Positions 26,151 through 35,259 of a stretch of 48,508 nucleotides of DNA are shown here, piece by piece. Numbering within the stretch: the first letter of the stretch is position 1; the number at the start of each line of letters is the position of its first letter. This DNA is from Roseovarius spongiae. GTDB lineage: Bacteria; Pseudomonadota; Alphaproteobacteria; Rhodobacterales; Rhodobacteraceae. Under the pieces are notes generated by a model. It worked only from the letters and a program-made list of their open reading frames with translations. It ran no database searches and was not told where the DNA came from. Location: NCBI RefSeq assembly GCF_003651245.1, contig NZ_RAPE01000010.1, positions 1-48,508 on the forward strand. Direction: 5' to 3'. Made by a program: the position numbers and the translations under genes.

Positions 26151-27320
26151 TCAGCCGGGCAGCTCTGACATCGCCTGCCGGATTTCCTGCGCACGCGGGT
26201 CGTCGGGAGGCAGGGTCTCGGCGAGCCTGTTGGCGGTCAGATATGCCTCCCGCGCCTTCGCCGCCTCACCGAGGACGCGATAGGCGTTGCCCAGTCGCAT
26301 CCAGCCATCCAGGTCATCAGGGTCGTCCCGCAGCCGCTCGGCCAGCCGCTCAACCATCGAGCGAATAAAGGCGGCCCTGTCGTCCTCGCTCATGTCCGCT
26401 GCGGCGGCGACATCGCCCGCGGTGGGGCCCGGCGTATCGCCGCCAGCCGTGGGCGCGAATGCCGCGAGGCTGACCGGCTCGCGGCCGAGCGTCTCGCCGA
26501 TGCTGTTGGCCTGCGCGACGAACGCCTCCATCCAGGGCGCGGGGCCATTGGCCGCGTCCAGCCGGGCAATCAGCAGATCGTGGGCCTCCGCGCCGTCGCC
26601 CGCCTGATCGAGCGCGATGGCCTCGTAGTACGTGGCCGCCGGATTGGACGGATCCATGTCGCGTGCCCGTCCGATGGCCTCGCGGGCCGCGGGCGTCACG
26701 ATCCCGTCATCCGCGGCGATCAGCGCCTCGGCGTATTGCGACAGGATGGCCGAACTGGCATCCGGGCGCCCGGTCACGTTCTCCATGGCGGATACCGCAT
26801 CCCTGTAGCGGCCCATGCGCATGTAGGTTTGACCGAGCAACATCCACCCCTCGGTCGGGCCACCGCCCGGATCGCTTTGCAGGCGCTCCAGCAAACGCTC
26901 CGTCAACCCGGCGATTTCAACCTGCTGGTTTCGCTCCGCCTCACGCTCGGCGAACGCGATGCTCGGCATGTCGGGCGATCCCAGTTGCAGGTAGAGCGCG
27001 CCTGCCGCCACAGGCACCGCCAAGGCGGTCGCCCAGACGACAATGCTGGCAGGCCGACCCTGCCTGGCCGGTTCCGCGTGCTGGCCTTTCCGTTCCTGCG
27101 ACAGGATGCGCCGCTTGATCTCGATCCGGGCGGCACGGGCTTCCTCCGGCGAGATCAGACCGCGTTCCGCATCGGCGTCCACCTCTTGCAGCTGATCGGA
27201 GAGGATCGAAACGGACCCGTCGGTTCGGTCGGAAACCTTCGATCCGAAGGACCGCAGTGGAAGCAGCAGGAAACCTGCGGCAAGCAGCGCCAGAAACGCA
27301 AAGACAATCCAGAGCATCAC
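26151..27320 (-). CDS. ccmI: Cytochrome c maturation protein CcmI
   Basis: A 389-residue membrane protein that holds apocytochrome c for heme ligation. Two membrane segments (about 3-22 and near 95-115) flank a cytosolic loop containing RGLISPEEARAARIEIKRR, typical of CcmI. The periplasmic remainder contains TPR repeats (for example GWMLLGQTYMRMGRYRDAV and WMRLGNAYRVLGEAAKAREAY). The start overlaps the ccmH stop by 4 bases. It is the last gene of the minus-strand ccm set and probably serves the three cytochromes c of this window. Confidence 0.92.
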   Translation of the reverse strand: MMLWIVFAFLALLAAGFLLLPLRSFGSKVSDRTDGSVSILSDQLQEVDADAERGLISPEEARAARIEIKRRILSQERKGQHAEPARQGRPASIVVWATALAVPVAAGALYLQLGSPDMPSIAFAEREAERNQQVEIAGLTERLLERLQSDPGGGPTEGWMLLGQTYMRMGRYRDAVSAMENVTGRPDASSAILSQYAEALIAADDGIVTPAAREAIGRARDMDPSNPAATYYEAIALDQAGDGAEAHDLLIARLDAANGPAPWMEAFVAQANSIGETLGREPVSLAAFAPTAGGDTPGPTAGDVAAAADMSEDDRAAFIRSMVERLAERLRDDPDDLDGWMRLGNAYRVLGEAAKAREAYLTANRLAETLPPDDPRAQEIRQAMSELPG

Positions 27321-27793
27321 GGCTCATTCCTTTCGCGCTGCGCCAACAGTTCGGAAACCCGGCGCTCTTCTTCGGCGCTCAGGCCTGCCTTCGCCTTGCG
27401 CCGACCGGACCTGGCAAGGACCGCGACCACACCGCCGGCCCCCAGCAAAAAGAGTGCGAGCGGCGTCAACCAAAGAGCATAGGTTTCCGGTTTGAATGGC
27501 GGTTTCAACAGGACATAATCGCCATAGCGCGCCTGAATGTAATCCAGCACCTGCTGATCGGTGTCTCCGGCAACCAGCCTTTCACGGACCAGCAGCCGCA
27601 GATCGCGCGCAACGCCCGCGTTCGAGCTGTCGATGTCCTGGTTCTGGCAGACCACACAGCGCAAGTCTTTGGAGATCTCTCTCGCACGGGTCTCAAGGAT
27701 CGGATCAGCCAGCATTTCGTCGGGTTCGACGGCATGGGAGGCAAGCGGCAAGGCGATCACGATCAGGATCGTCAGCACGACAATTCGGATCAT
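27317..27793 (-). CDS. ccmH: Cytochrome c maturation thiol protein CcmH
   Basis: A 158-residue membrane-anchored protein with a signal (IVVLTILIVIALPLASHA), the redox motif LRCVVCQNQDIDSSNA, and a C-terminal membrane helix before a charged tail. It helps reduce apocytochrome CXXCH cysteines and forms the ligation complex with CcmF and CcmI. The ATG at 27793 overlaps the ccmG stop (ATGA); a longer frame upstream lies inside ccmG. Confidence 0.93.
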   Translation of the reverse strand: MIRIVVLTILIVIALPLASHAVEPDEMLADPILETRAREISKDLRCVVCQNQDIDSSNAGVARDLRLLVRERLVAGDTDQQVLDYIQARYGDYVLLKPPFKPETYALWLTPLALFLLGAGGVVAVLARSGRRKAKAGLSAEEERRVSELLAQRERNEP

Positions 27794-28353
27794 GTTCCCG
27801 CTCCTGTTGCAGCACGTGCCTGCGCGAGCGCGGTTGCGAACTTCTCTTCCGCCTCTGCGCCGACGACCGGGCCGACATAGCGGAAAAGAACCGTGCCGTT
27901 GCCCGAGACGATGAAGGTTTCCGGCACGCCTGAAATGCCCCACTCGATCCCGGCGCGGCCGTTCAGATCGGATCCGATCCGCTCATAGGGGTTGCCCAGG
28001 TTCTCCAGCCAGGCGCGCGCGTCCTCGGGCTTGTCCTTGTAGTTGATGCCCATGAGTCGCACGCCGCCCTGTTCGACCATTCGGGTCAGGACCGCATGTT
28101 CGGCCCGGCAGGGGACGCACCAGGAGGCGAAGACATTGACCACGACCGGCGCAGGATTGTCCGTCAGGTCCGCCCGTGACAGGCCGGGCACACCCACGTG
28201 ATCCACCGGCGCCAGATCGAATTCCGGTGCCGGCTGAGAGATCAGCACCGACGGGATCGCGTTCGGGTCGCGGCTTGGATTGAGGCCCCAGAGAAAGAAA
28301 CCGCCGACAATCAGCGCAATCAGGATCGGCAGGGCGGCGAGGGCTCGGGTCAT
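27790..28353 (-). CDS. ccmG: Thioredoxin-like protein CcmG/DsbE
   Basis: A 187-residue membrane-tethered thioredoxin. It has an N-terminal helix (LAALPILIALIVGGFFLWG) and the active site FASWCVPCRAEH, followed by GINYKDKPEDARAWL and GVPETFIV, which are signatures of CcmG. It passes reductant to CcmH and apocytochromes. The start at 28353 is 4 bases after the ccmF stop. Reductant could come from the ScsB/DsbD-like protein at 21285. Confidence 0.93.
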   Translation of the reverse strand: MTRALAALPILIALIVGGFFLWGLNPSRDPNAIPSVLISQPAPEFDLAPVDHVGVPGLSRADLTDNPAPVVVNVFASWCVPCRAEHAVLTRMVEQGGVRLMGINYKDKPEDARAWLENLGNPYERIGSDLNGRAGIEWGISGVPETFIVSGNGTVLFRYVGPVVGAEAEEKFATALAQARAATGAGT

Positions 28354-28357
28354 GGAC

Positions 28358-30358
28358 TTACTCCGCCGGCGTTGCTTGTGGTTTCGGAATAGTAGCGCGG
28401 CGCGGCGCACCGACCCGCAGGCGCCGATCCGAAAGCGACAGACCGCCGCCCAGCACCAGAAGCGCCGCCCCGATCCAGATGAAATTGACCAGCGGCTCGT
28501 AGAGGATTCGCAAGGTCCAGGCCCCAGATTGCGCCGCGCCCTCCGCGGCCGGCTCGGCCAGCGAGGCGTAGAGGTCGCCCGCCAGCGTCGAGCGGATGGC
28601 AGATTCGGTGGTCGTGCTCTGGGCGACCGGATAGAAACGGCGCTCGGGGTAGAGTGTCGTGACGGGTGCACCATCGCGCGTGACCACCAGCGTGCCGCGG
28701 TCGGCGACATAGTTCGGACCCTGCACCCTTTGGACACCGTCGAAGCGCACGTCGAAACCTGCGATCTCGGTCACGGCGCCGGATTGGACGAAAACAATTT
28801 TCTCGGATTTCCAGGCGCTCGACCCGACGAAGCCGAAGACCGCCACGGCAAGTCCCGCGTGTGCCAGCGTCATGCCGTGGGCCGCGCGGGGCAGGTTGCG
28901 CGCCCTCCGAACAGCCTGCGCGAACGGCACGTCGAAGAGCCTGATCCGGGTTGCCCATTCCCGCAGCGTCGCCAGAAGGAGCCAGGTGGCAATCGCGATT
29001 GAAAGATAGGCCAGGGCGGGTCCGCCCTCGGTCAGGTACCAGACCGCAAGTGCGGCCAGCCCTGACATCAGCGCGACAAACCGCAGGCGCTGGAATACGC
29101 CCTTCAGGTCGGCGCGTTTCCACGACAGGAGCGGCCCGACGGCCATGATCGCCAGTAGCGGCAGCATGATCGGAATGAAGGATGCGTTGAAGAAGGGCGG
29201 TCCGACCGAAATCTTCTGGTCGGCCAGGGCCTCGGTGAACAGCGGATAGAGTGTGCCGACCAGCACGGTTCCGGTGGCCACGACCAGCAGCAGGTTGTTG
29301 ATCAAGAGGCCACCCTCGCGACTGATCGGCGCGAAGAGGCCGCCGCCCTCCATCGACGGAGCGCGCCAGGCATAGAGCGCGAGCGAGCCGCCGATTGACA
29401 GCCCCAGCAGGCCGAGGATGTAGAGTCCGCGTTCCGGATCGACGGCGAAGGCGTGCACAGATGTCAGGAGGCCCGACCGGACGATGAACGTGCCCAGCAG
29501 AGACAGCGAGAATGTCAAGATGGCCAGAAGGATCGTCCAGCTTTTGAACGCGTCGCGCTTTTCGGTGACGATGGCCGAATGCAAAAGGGCAGTGCCCAGA
29601 AGCCATGGCATGAAGCTGACGTTCTCGACCGGATCCCAGAACCACCAGCCGCCCCAGCCCAGTTCGTAGTAGGCCCACCAGGATCCGAGCGCGATGCCCG
29701 CCGTCAGGCTCATCCACGCCGCCAGTGTCCACGGTCTGACCCAGCGGGCCCAGGCGGCATCCACGCGCCCTTCCAGTAGCGCGGCGACGGCGAAGGAGAA
29801 GACGATCGAGAACCCGACATACCCGAAATAGAGAAGCGGCGGATGCATCGCCAGCCCGACATCCTGCAGCAGCGGATTGAGGTCGTTGCCATCCGGAGGC
29901 GGCGGAAACACGCGCTCGAACGGGTTGGAGGTCAGCAGCAGGAAGGACAGGAAACCGGTGCTGATCCAGGCCTGCACCGACAGGGTCCGCGCCTTCAGCG
30001 CATCGGGAATGTTCGTTCCGAGCAAGGCGACCCCTGCGCCGAAAGCAGCAAGGATCAGCACCCAGAGCAGCAGAGAGCCCTCATGGCTGCCCCAGGTGCC
30101 GGCGATCTTGAACAACATCGGCTTGAGTGAATGCGAGTTCTCGACGACGTTCGCCACAGTGAAATCGCTGACCATGAAGGATCGCATGAGGGCCGCGAAC
30201 GCGATCCCGATGAACAGCAGCTGAGCAAGCGCCGATGTCCGCGCACTCCGCATCCAGACCAGATCGCCGCGCGAGGCGCCGAGGATCGGCAGAACGCTCT
30301 GCACCAGGGCAATTGCCAGCGCCAGTGCCAGCGCAAATTGTCCGATTTCAGGTATCAT
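28358..30358 (-). CDS. ccmF: Cytochrome c heme lyase subunit CcmF
   Basis: A 666-residue integral membrane protein, the heme ligase of System I. The WWD domain is clear (GWGGWWFWDPVENVSFMPWL), along with HEGSLLLWV and MHPPLLYFGYVG. It is the first of four ccm genes here (F-G-H-I). No ccmABCDE is seen, so heme delivery must come from elsewhere in the genome. Upstream on the same strand are the propeller, SHOCT and cupredoxin genes under a CueR box, so copper-induced read-through is possible. Confidence 0.95.
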   Translation of the reverse strand: MIPEIGQFALALALAIALVQSVLPILGASRGDLVWMRSARTSALAQLLFIGIAFAALMRSFMVSDFTVANVVENSHSLKPMLFKIAGTWGSHEGSLLLWVLILAAFGAGVALLGTNIPDALKARTLSVQAWISTGFLSFLLLTSNPFERVFPPPPDGNDLNPLLQDVGLAMHPPLLYFGYVGFSIVFSFAVAALLEGRVDAAWARWVRPWTLAAWMSLTAGIALGSWWAYYELGWGGWWFWDPVENVSFMPWLLGTALLHSAIVTEKRDAFKSWTILLAILTFSLSLLGTFIVRSGLLTSVHAFAVDPERGLYILGLLGLSIGGSLALYAWRAPSMEGGGLFAPISREGGLLINNLLLVVATGTVLVGTLYPLFTEALADQKISVGPPFFNASFIPIMLPLLAIMAVGPLLSWKRADLKGVFQRLRFVALMSGLAALAVWYLTEGGPALAYLSIAIATWLLLATLREWATRIRLFDVPFAQAVRRARNLPRAAHGMTLAHAGLAVAVFGFVGSSAWKSEKIVFVQSGAVTEIAGFDVRFDGVQRVQGPNYVADRGTLVVTRDGAPVTTLYPERRFYPVAQSTTTESAIRSTLAGDLYASLAEPAAEGAAQSGAWTLRILYEPLVNFIWIGAALLVLGGGLSLSDRRLRVGAPRRATIPKPQATPAE

Positions 30359-30487
30359 CTGGATATCCCGGTCAACTTCTTGTTTTGCGGCTCATGCCGC
30401 CTTCCCGGACTGGAACGTCAAGCCCGGTTCCAACGCCCGCTGTCACATCTCCGTCAGTTGGGTCATTGCCGCTTTCCCCGCTTCGGC

Positions 30488-31501
30488 CTACGGCATCGGG
30501 GCGAACTGGTGTGCCCTACTGTCGGTCTCGATCGTCTGGCGAAGCTCCAGCGTCTCGGGGTCGAGAATCCACAGTTCCGGCTTGCCGGCGCTGCTCACCA
30601 GCAAGGCATCCTCTATGCGCGCCATGTGGTAGGGTTCAGGTCCGACGTTGACTTCCAGGCGTTCACCGGTCGACCGGTCGACACGCACGACAAGATTGCG
30701 TTTGCGCGCGCTCGACCAGATCGCGTCCTGGTCAACCACTATACCATGCAATTCTCCGCCAATGTCGAATCTGTCGAGGGTCTCGCCGCTGTCTGCATCG
30801 ACGATGGAGACGATCCCGCTGTCGGCTTCGCTGACGATCAGTTGGCGGGCATCGGCATCGAGCTGGATGTGCGTGGGCGACCCCTGCAGCTTGAAATTTC
30901 GCGTCACGATCCCATCCTTCGGGTCAACCACGCTGATCGTTGCGTTGCTGGCGTTGGAAACGAGGAAGTTTCCGGTCTTCGGATCGGCGACCGCATATTC
31001 CGGAACCGGTCCTGTGGCGACGGTTGCCGTCATCTCGCCGCTCTCCAGGTCGATCACTGAAACGGCACCCAGGCCGGGATGGGTCACCGCTGCGAAGCGT
31101 TCATCCGACGAAATCCCTACATGGTGAACGATGCCCGGCACCTCGATCTGGCGCAGAATCTCGCGGCTGTCAGCCTCGACCAGCGTTACCAGACTTGCCG
31201 CATCCGGCTTGGCCGCGTCCCCACCCCCGTGATGGGCCGCGTGATCCTCCTCCGACATGGCGGCCGGCCTGGCCGCATCGCCCGGCGCGGATTCCGACAG
31301 GCTGCCGGCCACCAGGACGCCCCGTTCGGGCGCACCGGCGAGACCGTGGACGTTGTCGAGCCCTTCGATGCGACCCATCTCGTTAAAGGATCGATCCAGA
31401 TGAAGCACTGTTCCAAGTTCGCCTTCGGGGATGTAGACGTCGGCAATCGCGGCGCTGCCGGTCATCAAGACCGCACCGAGTGTTAGGGTCGTGATGCGCA
31501 T
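30488..31501 (-). CDS. Exported beta-propeller (YncE-like) protein
   Basis: A 337-residue protein with a signal peptide (VLMTGSAAIA) and repeated propeller blades such as GAVSVIDLESGEMTATV, ATISVVDPKDGIVT and GIVSIVDADSGETLDRF. Near residue 85 is a metal-ligand stretch DHAAHHGGGDA inserted between blades. Folds of this type occur in YncE and in the N-terminal domain of N2O reductase, but no copper-centre motif of the latter is present. The function is not known. It precedes ccmF by 129 bases on the same strand. Confidence 0.75.
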   Translation of the reverse strand: MRITTLTLGAVLMTGSAAIADVYIPEGELGTVLHLDRSFNEMGRIEGLDNVHGLAGAPERGVLVAGSLSESAPGDAARPAAMSEEDHAAHHGGGDAAKPDAASLVTLVEADSREILRQIEVPGIVHHVGISSDERFAAVTHPGLGAVSVIDLESGEMTATVATGPVPEYAVADPKTGNFLVSNASNATISVVDPKDGIVTRNFKLQGSPTHIQLDADARQLIVSEADSGIVSIVDADSGETLDRFDIGGELHGIVVDQDAIWSSARKRNLVVRVDRSTGERLEVNVGPEPYHMARIEDALLVSSAGKPELWILDPETLELRQTIETDSRAHQFAPMP

Positions 31502-31723
31502 GATATACTTCCTTTCATAGGTATATTCTCGTCTGTCACCAAGGTACCGATCGGCTCGGGACCATCAATCGAGGCACGCCGCCTTTTGTGTAAGCGTCTG
31601 TCGCAAAAGCCGGAGCCCGTTACGGTCCGAGACAATTTTTTCGGCAGATTGGCGGGCAAATACCGATGTCCCGGCTGATGTGGCTTCCGACCGGCGCTTT
31701 CATCAGGTCCGGTTCCGCAGAAT

Positions 31724-32053
31724 TCACCGTTTTGGGGACTCCAGCTTGGCCAGCCGCCGCTCGAATTCATCCTCATCGATTTCGCCGCGGGCATAGCGTT
31801 CACGAAGGACATCCATCGCAGTCTGACCATTTCCGGTGTCGGAGCGGGTGGAAAAGCCGCGAACCGCAAGAAAAATCAGGCCAATGATAAATGCCCAGAA
31901 GATCACCATCATCAGGCCGCCAAAGATGCCGTGGCCACCGTTCCACATCATGTGGCCGTATCCAGCTCGCCAATCGCCATTTGGCGCTGCCGAAGCGGGC
32001 CCAGCTGAAGCCATCGCGCAAACTGAAATCACGGGTAGTGCAAGGTGTTTCAT
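31724..32053 (-). CDS. Small SHOCT-domain membrane protein
   Basis: A 109-residue protein with a signal-like N-terminus (cut near GPASAA), a segment YGHMMWNGGHG rich in His and Met, one membrane helix (GLMMVIFWAFIIGLIFLAV), and a C-terminal SHOCT motif (DVLRERYARGEIDEDEFERRL). Short SHOCT proteins of this plan are frequent in copper islands; their role is not established. GAGGAC directly precedes the ATG. It lies between cupredoxin copy 2 and the propeller gene. Confidence 0.8.
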   Translation of the reverse strand: MKHLALPVISVCAMASAGPASAAPNGDWRAGYGHMMWNGGHGIFGGLMMVIFWAFIIGLIFLAVRGFSTRSDTGNGQTAMDVLRERYARGEIDEDEFERRLAKLESPKR

Positions 32054-32159
32054 GTCCTCTCCTCGACGTCGGGGCCGCCCGATTGGCGGCCCGAACCGTC
32101 CGCGGTTTGAAATGAGGGGAACATCGAGCCCCCTCATCTCCGTCATTCGTCGATCGACG

Positions 32160-32675
32160 TCAAAGCTCTTCGAAATTGACGTCACCGACCATTCCGGCCT
32201 CGCGGTGCCCAGGAGCATTGCACGCGAACCCCATGTCCGTCGCTTCAGAGAATGTCCAGACGACCTCGCCCGTCTCGCCCGGCTCCAGCAGGACACTGTT
32301 GGCGTCATCATGCATCATCCCGGCTTCCATCATCTTCTCATGGTTGAGCTTCTTCATGGTCATCATGCCCTTCTGAAGCATTTCTCGCATTTCGCCCTTG
32401 TGCCCATCCCATATCTCGTCATTGCCGAGGTTGAATTCGTGCACCAGGTTGCCGTCGTTGCTGACCACGAACTTGATGGTCTCGCCCTCCTTGACCGAAA
32501 TCCGGCTGGGCTCGTACTTCATCTCGTCCATGCTGACCTCGATCACGCGGTCGACATTTTCGGCCTCTCCCGGCTCGCCGATGGCGGCACCCTTTCCGTG
32601 TCCCGCGTCTGCCATTGCCTGGCTTGAAAGAGACATCGCGAGGATTGTTGCGCTGACGATCGTAGTGCTTTTCAT
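32160..32675 (-). CDS. copI: Periplasmic cupredoxin, CopI-like (copy 2)
   Basis: A 171-residue exported type 1 copper protein, clearly paralogous to the one at 17784 over its whole length (DAGHG start of the mature part, VSMDEM, VSNDG-LVHEFN, GMMHDDANS-LLEPGET). Ligands are His in LVHEFN and Cys-X4-His-X4-Met in CNAPGHREAGM. The start at 32675 has AAAGGTGA upstream; a CueR-type promoter lies at 32750-32780. Compared with copy 1 it is more acidic and has a different end (VNFEEL). Confidence 0.9.
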   Translation of the reverse strand: MKSTTIVSATILAMSLSSQAMADAGHGKGAAIGEPGEAENVDRVIEVSMDEMKYEPSRISVKEGETIKFVVSNDGNLVHEFNLGNDEIWDGHKGEMREMLQKGMMTMKKLNHEKMMEAGMMHDDANSVLLEPGETGEVVWTFSEATDMGFACNAPGHREAGMVGDVNFEEL

Positions 32676-32749
32676 AATTTCACCTTTGGTTCGATTGGAA
32701 TGTCCGAATTGGACGGTCACCTGCGCTGACGAGCGCATCTGGTGGCGCA

Positions 32750-32780
32750 GGAGAAAGACATTCCAGTGCTGGAGGGTCAA
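32750..32780 (-). promoter_or_regulatory. CueR-type promoter for cupredoxin copy 2
   Basis: Minus strand: TTGACC (32775-32780), 19-base spacer with CCCTCC-AGCACT-GGAATG, then TTCTCC (32750-32755). The half-sites differ from perfect by one base each. All genes from here to ccmI (26151) lie on the same strand without an obvious terminator. Confidence 0.75.
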
Positions 32781-32892
32781 GAATACGGCAGAGCACGAGC
32801 GCGTGTTTATTGTATCGGAATGTAACCTTGCATTTTGGGCCTTGATGGAGGAGATGTCTCACAGTCGGTAAGTCGGTGTCGAATGGATCGGT

Positions 32893-33249
32893 ATGAAACA
32901 TCACCTTCGGACATTCTGGATATATCTGACAGTGCTGGCCTTTCTTTCGGTTACGGCACTTCCACACATGTCTTTTGCCGGGTCTCATCTCGAGGAAGCC
33001 GGAGCGCTTCATCATTCCGATCCGGCTCTTGATGATGTCGAAACGAGACCTGGGTGCGAATTCGCCGCTTCGAGGTACGATGAGAGTAGCGGTTGCGGTG
33101 CAATGGCAGCGCACTGTTTTCCGCTGATCGGGGCAACTTACGAGCAGTCCGAGCGACACTGGACGCTGACCTCCCTCGCCTTCTCCGAGGAGCCTGTTGG
33201 GTCTTACCAGGCGCGCCAAACCAGCGAAACGCCACCACCCCGAGCCTAG
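32893..33249 (+). CDS. Small exported His/Cys protein of unknown function (copy 2)
   Basis: A 118-residue protein with a hydrophobic signal (IYLTVLAFLSVTALPHMSFAG). The mature part has ALHHSDPALDD, then cysteines in PGCEFAA, SGCGAMAAHC, and ends TPPPRA. The pattern of histidines, cysteines and PPPR end matches the protein at 18382. It precedes the PcoA-type oxidase by 170 bases on the same strand. I do not recognise a known family; periplasmic metal binding is inferred. Confidence 0.65.
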   Translation: MKHHLRTFWIYLTVLAFLSVTALPHMSFAGSHLEEAGALHHSDPALDDVETRPGCEFAASRYDESSGCGAMAAHCFPLIGATYEQSERHWTLTSLAFSEEPVGSYQARQTSETPPPRA

Positions 33250-33418
33250 CGTTCATCGCCTTGAGACAATGCGATACCGGTCGATACGGCCGGACAGGAA
33301 ACGCCTGTGATCGATGTCGTTCACGCGCGGCAGGCCCAAGTTTACCCGATTTCTCAACCCTCCCCTGACGACGCATCGGGATGCGTCCTGTCATTCACCC
33401 ATACTGAAAGGAATGGAG

Positions 33419-35230
33419 ATGAAATCCATCCCCCTCATCCGGGCGGCGCTTTTTGCGACCGTTCTGGGTGCCGCCAGCGCAGCCAGCGCCGTGGCGGGCA
33501 CCTACAACATCACCGTGGACAAGATCCGCTTCGATACCGGCGAATTCAAAAAGACTGGCGTCGCCTACAACAAGAGTCAGACTCCGACCGTGCTACGCGT
33601 CAAGGAAGGTGAGCAGGTGACGATCAACGTCACCAACAACCTCCGCGAAAGCACCTCGATCCATTGGCACGGCCTGATCCTGCCGTTCCGTCAGGACGGG
33701 GTTCCCGGCATCAGCTTCAACGGGATCGCACCGGGCCAGACCTTTACCTACCGCTTTCCGATCAAACAGGCCGGGACCTACTGGTTCCACAGCCATTCCG
33801 GTTTCCAGGAGCCGGACGGCGCATATGGGGCGATCGTGATCGAACCGAAGGGCGGTGAGAAGGTTCGCGCGGACCGCGACTACGTGGTGCAACTGACCGA
33901 CAAGCACCCGCACAGCGGCAATCGCATATTCCGCAATCTGAAAATGTCGGCGGATTATTACAACCGCTCGCAACGGACGTTGGAAGATCTGGTCCGGGAT
34001 TCCCGTGCAGATGGTTTCAAGCAGGCCCTCCAGAACCGGGCAATGTGGGGCCGCATGCGGATGATGCCGACCGATATCGAGGACGTACAGGGCTTCGTCC
34101 CGCTCATGAACGGCAAGAGCACGCGGCAGAACTGGACGGGTCTCTTCAAGCCGGGCGAGAAAGTTCGGCTGCGGTTGATCAATTCGGCGGCGATGGCGTA
34201 TTTCGACGTGCGGATTCCGGGCCTGAAGATGACCGTCATCCAGGCCGACGGCAATGACGTCCAGCCGGTTACCGTGGATGAGTTGCGTATTTCGGTGGCG
34301 GAAACCTATGACGTGATCGTGCAACCGCGCGAAGCCAAGGCATATGCCATCATCGCCGAATCCATGGGCCGCACGGCAATGGTGCGCGGCTCTCTATCAC
34401 CGCAGCAAGGCTGGGCGGGACTGGTTCCGCGGATGCGTCCGAAACCGCTTCTGACGATGGCCGACATGGGCGGCATGATGGACGGTATGGACATGAGCGG
34501 CATGGATCACAGCGCCATGACGATGTCGTCGCAAGGTACCAGCATGCCTGAGGGCATGGACCACAGCCAGATGGATATGTCCGGCGACATGGAGGATATG
34601 GACCACAGCCAGATGGACATGTCCAGCGACATGAAGGGCATGGACCATAGCAAGATGGACATGTCCGGCGGCAAGCAGGAGATGGATCATAGCAAAATGG
34701 ACATGTCCGGCGGCATGGCGGGCATGAACCACAGCGCCCGCGACAGCAAGATTGGCGAATTCTACGCGCCGGGCAGCGGATTGATCCCCAGCGCGGCCAA
34801 TGGCGGCAAGTTTCTGTCCTACAACGATCTGAAGGCAGCCCGGCCGCTTTACCGCGATCGCCCGGCGACCCGCACGATCGAGGTGCGTTTGACCGGCAAC
34901 ATGGAGCGCTACATCTGGTCCATCAACGGCGTGAAGATGGAAGATGCCGATCCGATCCGCCTGAAATACGGCGAGCGTGTCCGCTTCAAATTCGTTAATG
35001 AAACGATGATGTCGCACCCGATGCACCTGCACGGCATGTGGTCGATCCTCGACACCGGCAAGGGCAAGTGGGATCCGATCAAGCACACGGTCAGCATCGC
35101 GCCGGGCACCACCGTCTACACGGAAACCGAGGTCGATGCGACGGGCCAATGGGCCTTCCACTGCCACCTGTCCTACCACGCCGAGGCGGGCATGTTCCGC
35201 AAGGTGATCGTCGAAGGTGGACCGGCATGA
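33419..35230 (+). CDS. pcoA: PcoA/CopA-type multicopper oxidase with Met/His repeats
   Basis: A 603-residue periplasmic copper oxidase. The ATG at 33419 has AAGGA six bases upstream and gives a Sec-type signal (LIRAALFATVLGAASAASA); most PcoA proteins use the Tat route. Copper motifs: HWHGLILPFRQDG, WFHSHSGFQEPDG, HPMHLHGMW, and FHCHLSYHAEAGMF. Residues about 350-440 are a Met/His insert of repeated MDHSQMDMSGD-type units, expected to bind several Cu(I). It oxidises Cu(I) and may load copper for CopB. Followed by copB. Confidence 0.94.
   Translation: MKSIPLIRAALFATVLGAASAASAVAGTYNITVDKIRFDTGEFKKTGVAYNKSQTPTVLRVKEGEQVTINVTNNLRESTSIHWHGLILPFRQDGVPGISFNGIAPGQTFTYRFPIKQAGTYWFHSHSGFQEPDGAYGAIVIEPKGGEKVRADRDYVVQLTDKHPHSGNRIFRNLKMSADYYNRSQRTLEDLVRDSRADGFKQALQNRAMWGRMRMMPTDIEDVQGFVPLMNGKSTRQNWTGLFKPGEKVRLRLINSAAMAYFDVRIPGLKMTVIQADGNDVQPVTVDELRISVAETYDVIVQPREAKAYAIIAESMGRTAMVRGSLSPQQGWAGLVPRMRPKPLLTMADMGGMMDGMDMSGMDHSAMTMSSQGTSMPEGMDHSQMDMSGDMEDMDHSQMDMSSDMKGMDHSKMDMSGGKQEMDHSKMDMSGGMAGMNHSARDSKIGEFYAPGSGLIPSAANGGKFLSYNDLKAARPLYRDRPATRTIEVRLTGNMERYIWSINGVKMEDADPIRLKYGERVRFKFVNETMMSHPMHLHGMWSILDTGKGKWDPIKHTVSIAPGTTVYTETEVDATGQWAFHCHLSYHAEAGMFRKVIVEGGPA
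34489..34735 (+). repeat. In-frame Met/His repeat array inside the oxidase gene
   Basis: The coding sequence holds a run of units of the form MDHSxMDMS, each about 13-15 codons, spaced by short variable linkers (for example MDHSQMDMSGDMED, then MDHSQMDMSSDMKG, then MDHSKMDMSGGKQE). Six to seven units can be counted including imperfect ones at the edges (MDHSAMTMSS and MNHSARD). The near-identical codons suggest recent unit duplication. Confidence 0.88.
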
Positions 35231-35259
35231 GCGGCGTCATCAGAACAAGGATTGAACTT

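Noticed and set aside
30488..31501. Nitrous oxide reductase
   Set aside because: Only the propeller fold is shared; the CuA cysteine motif and the CuZ histidine set are absent.
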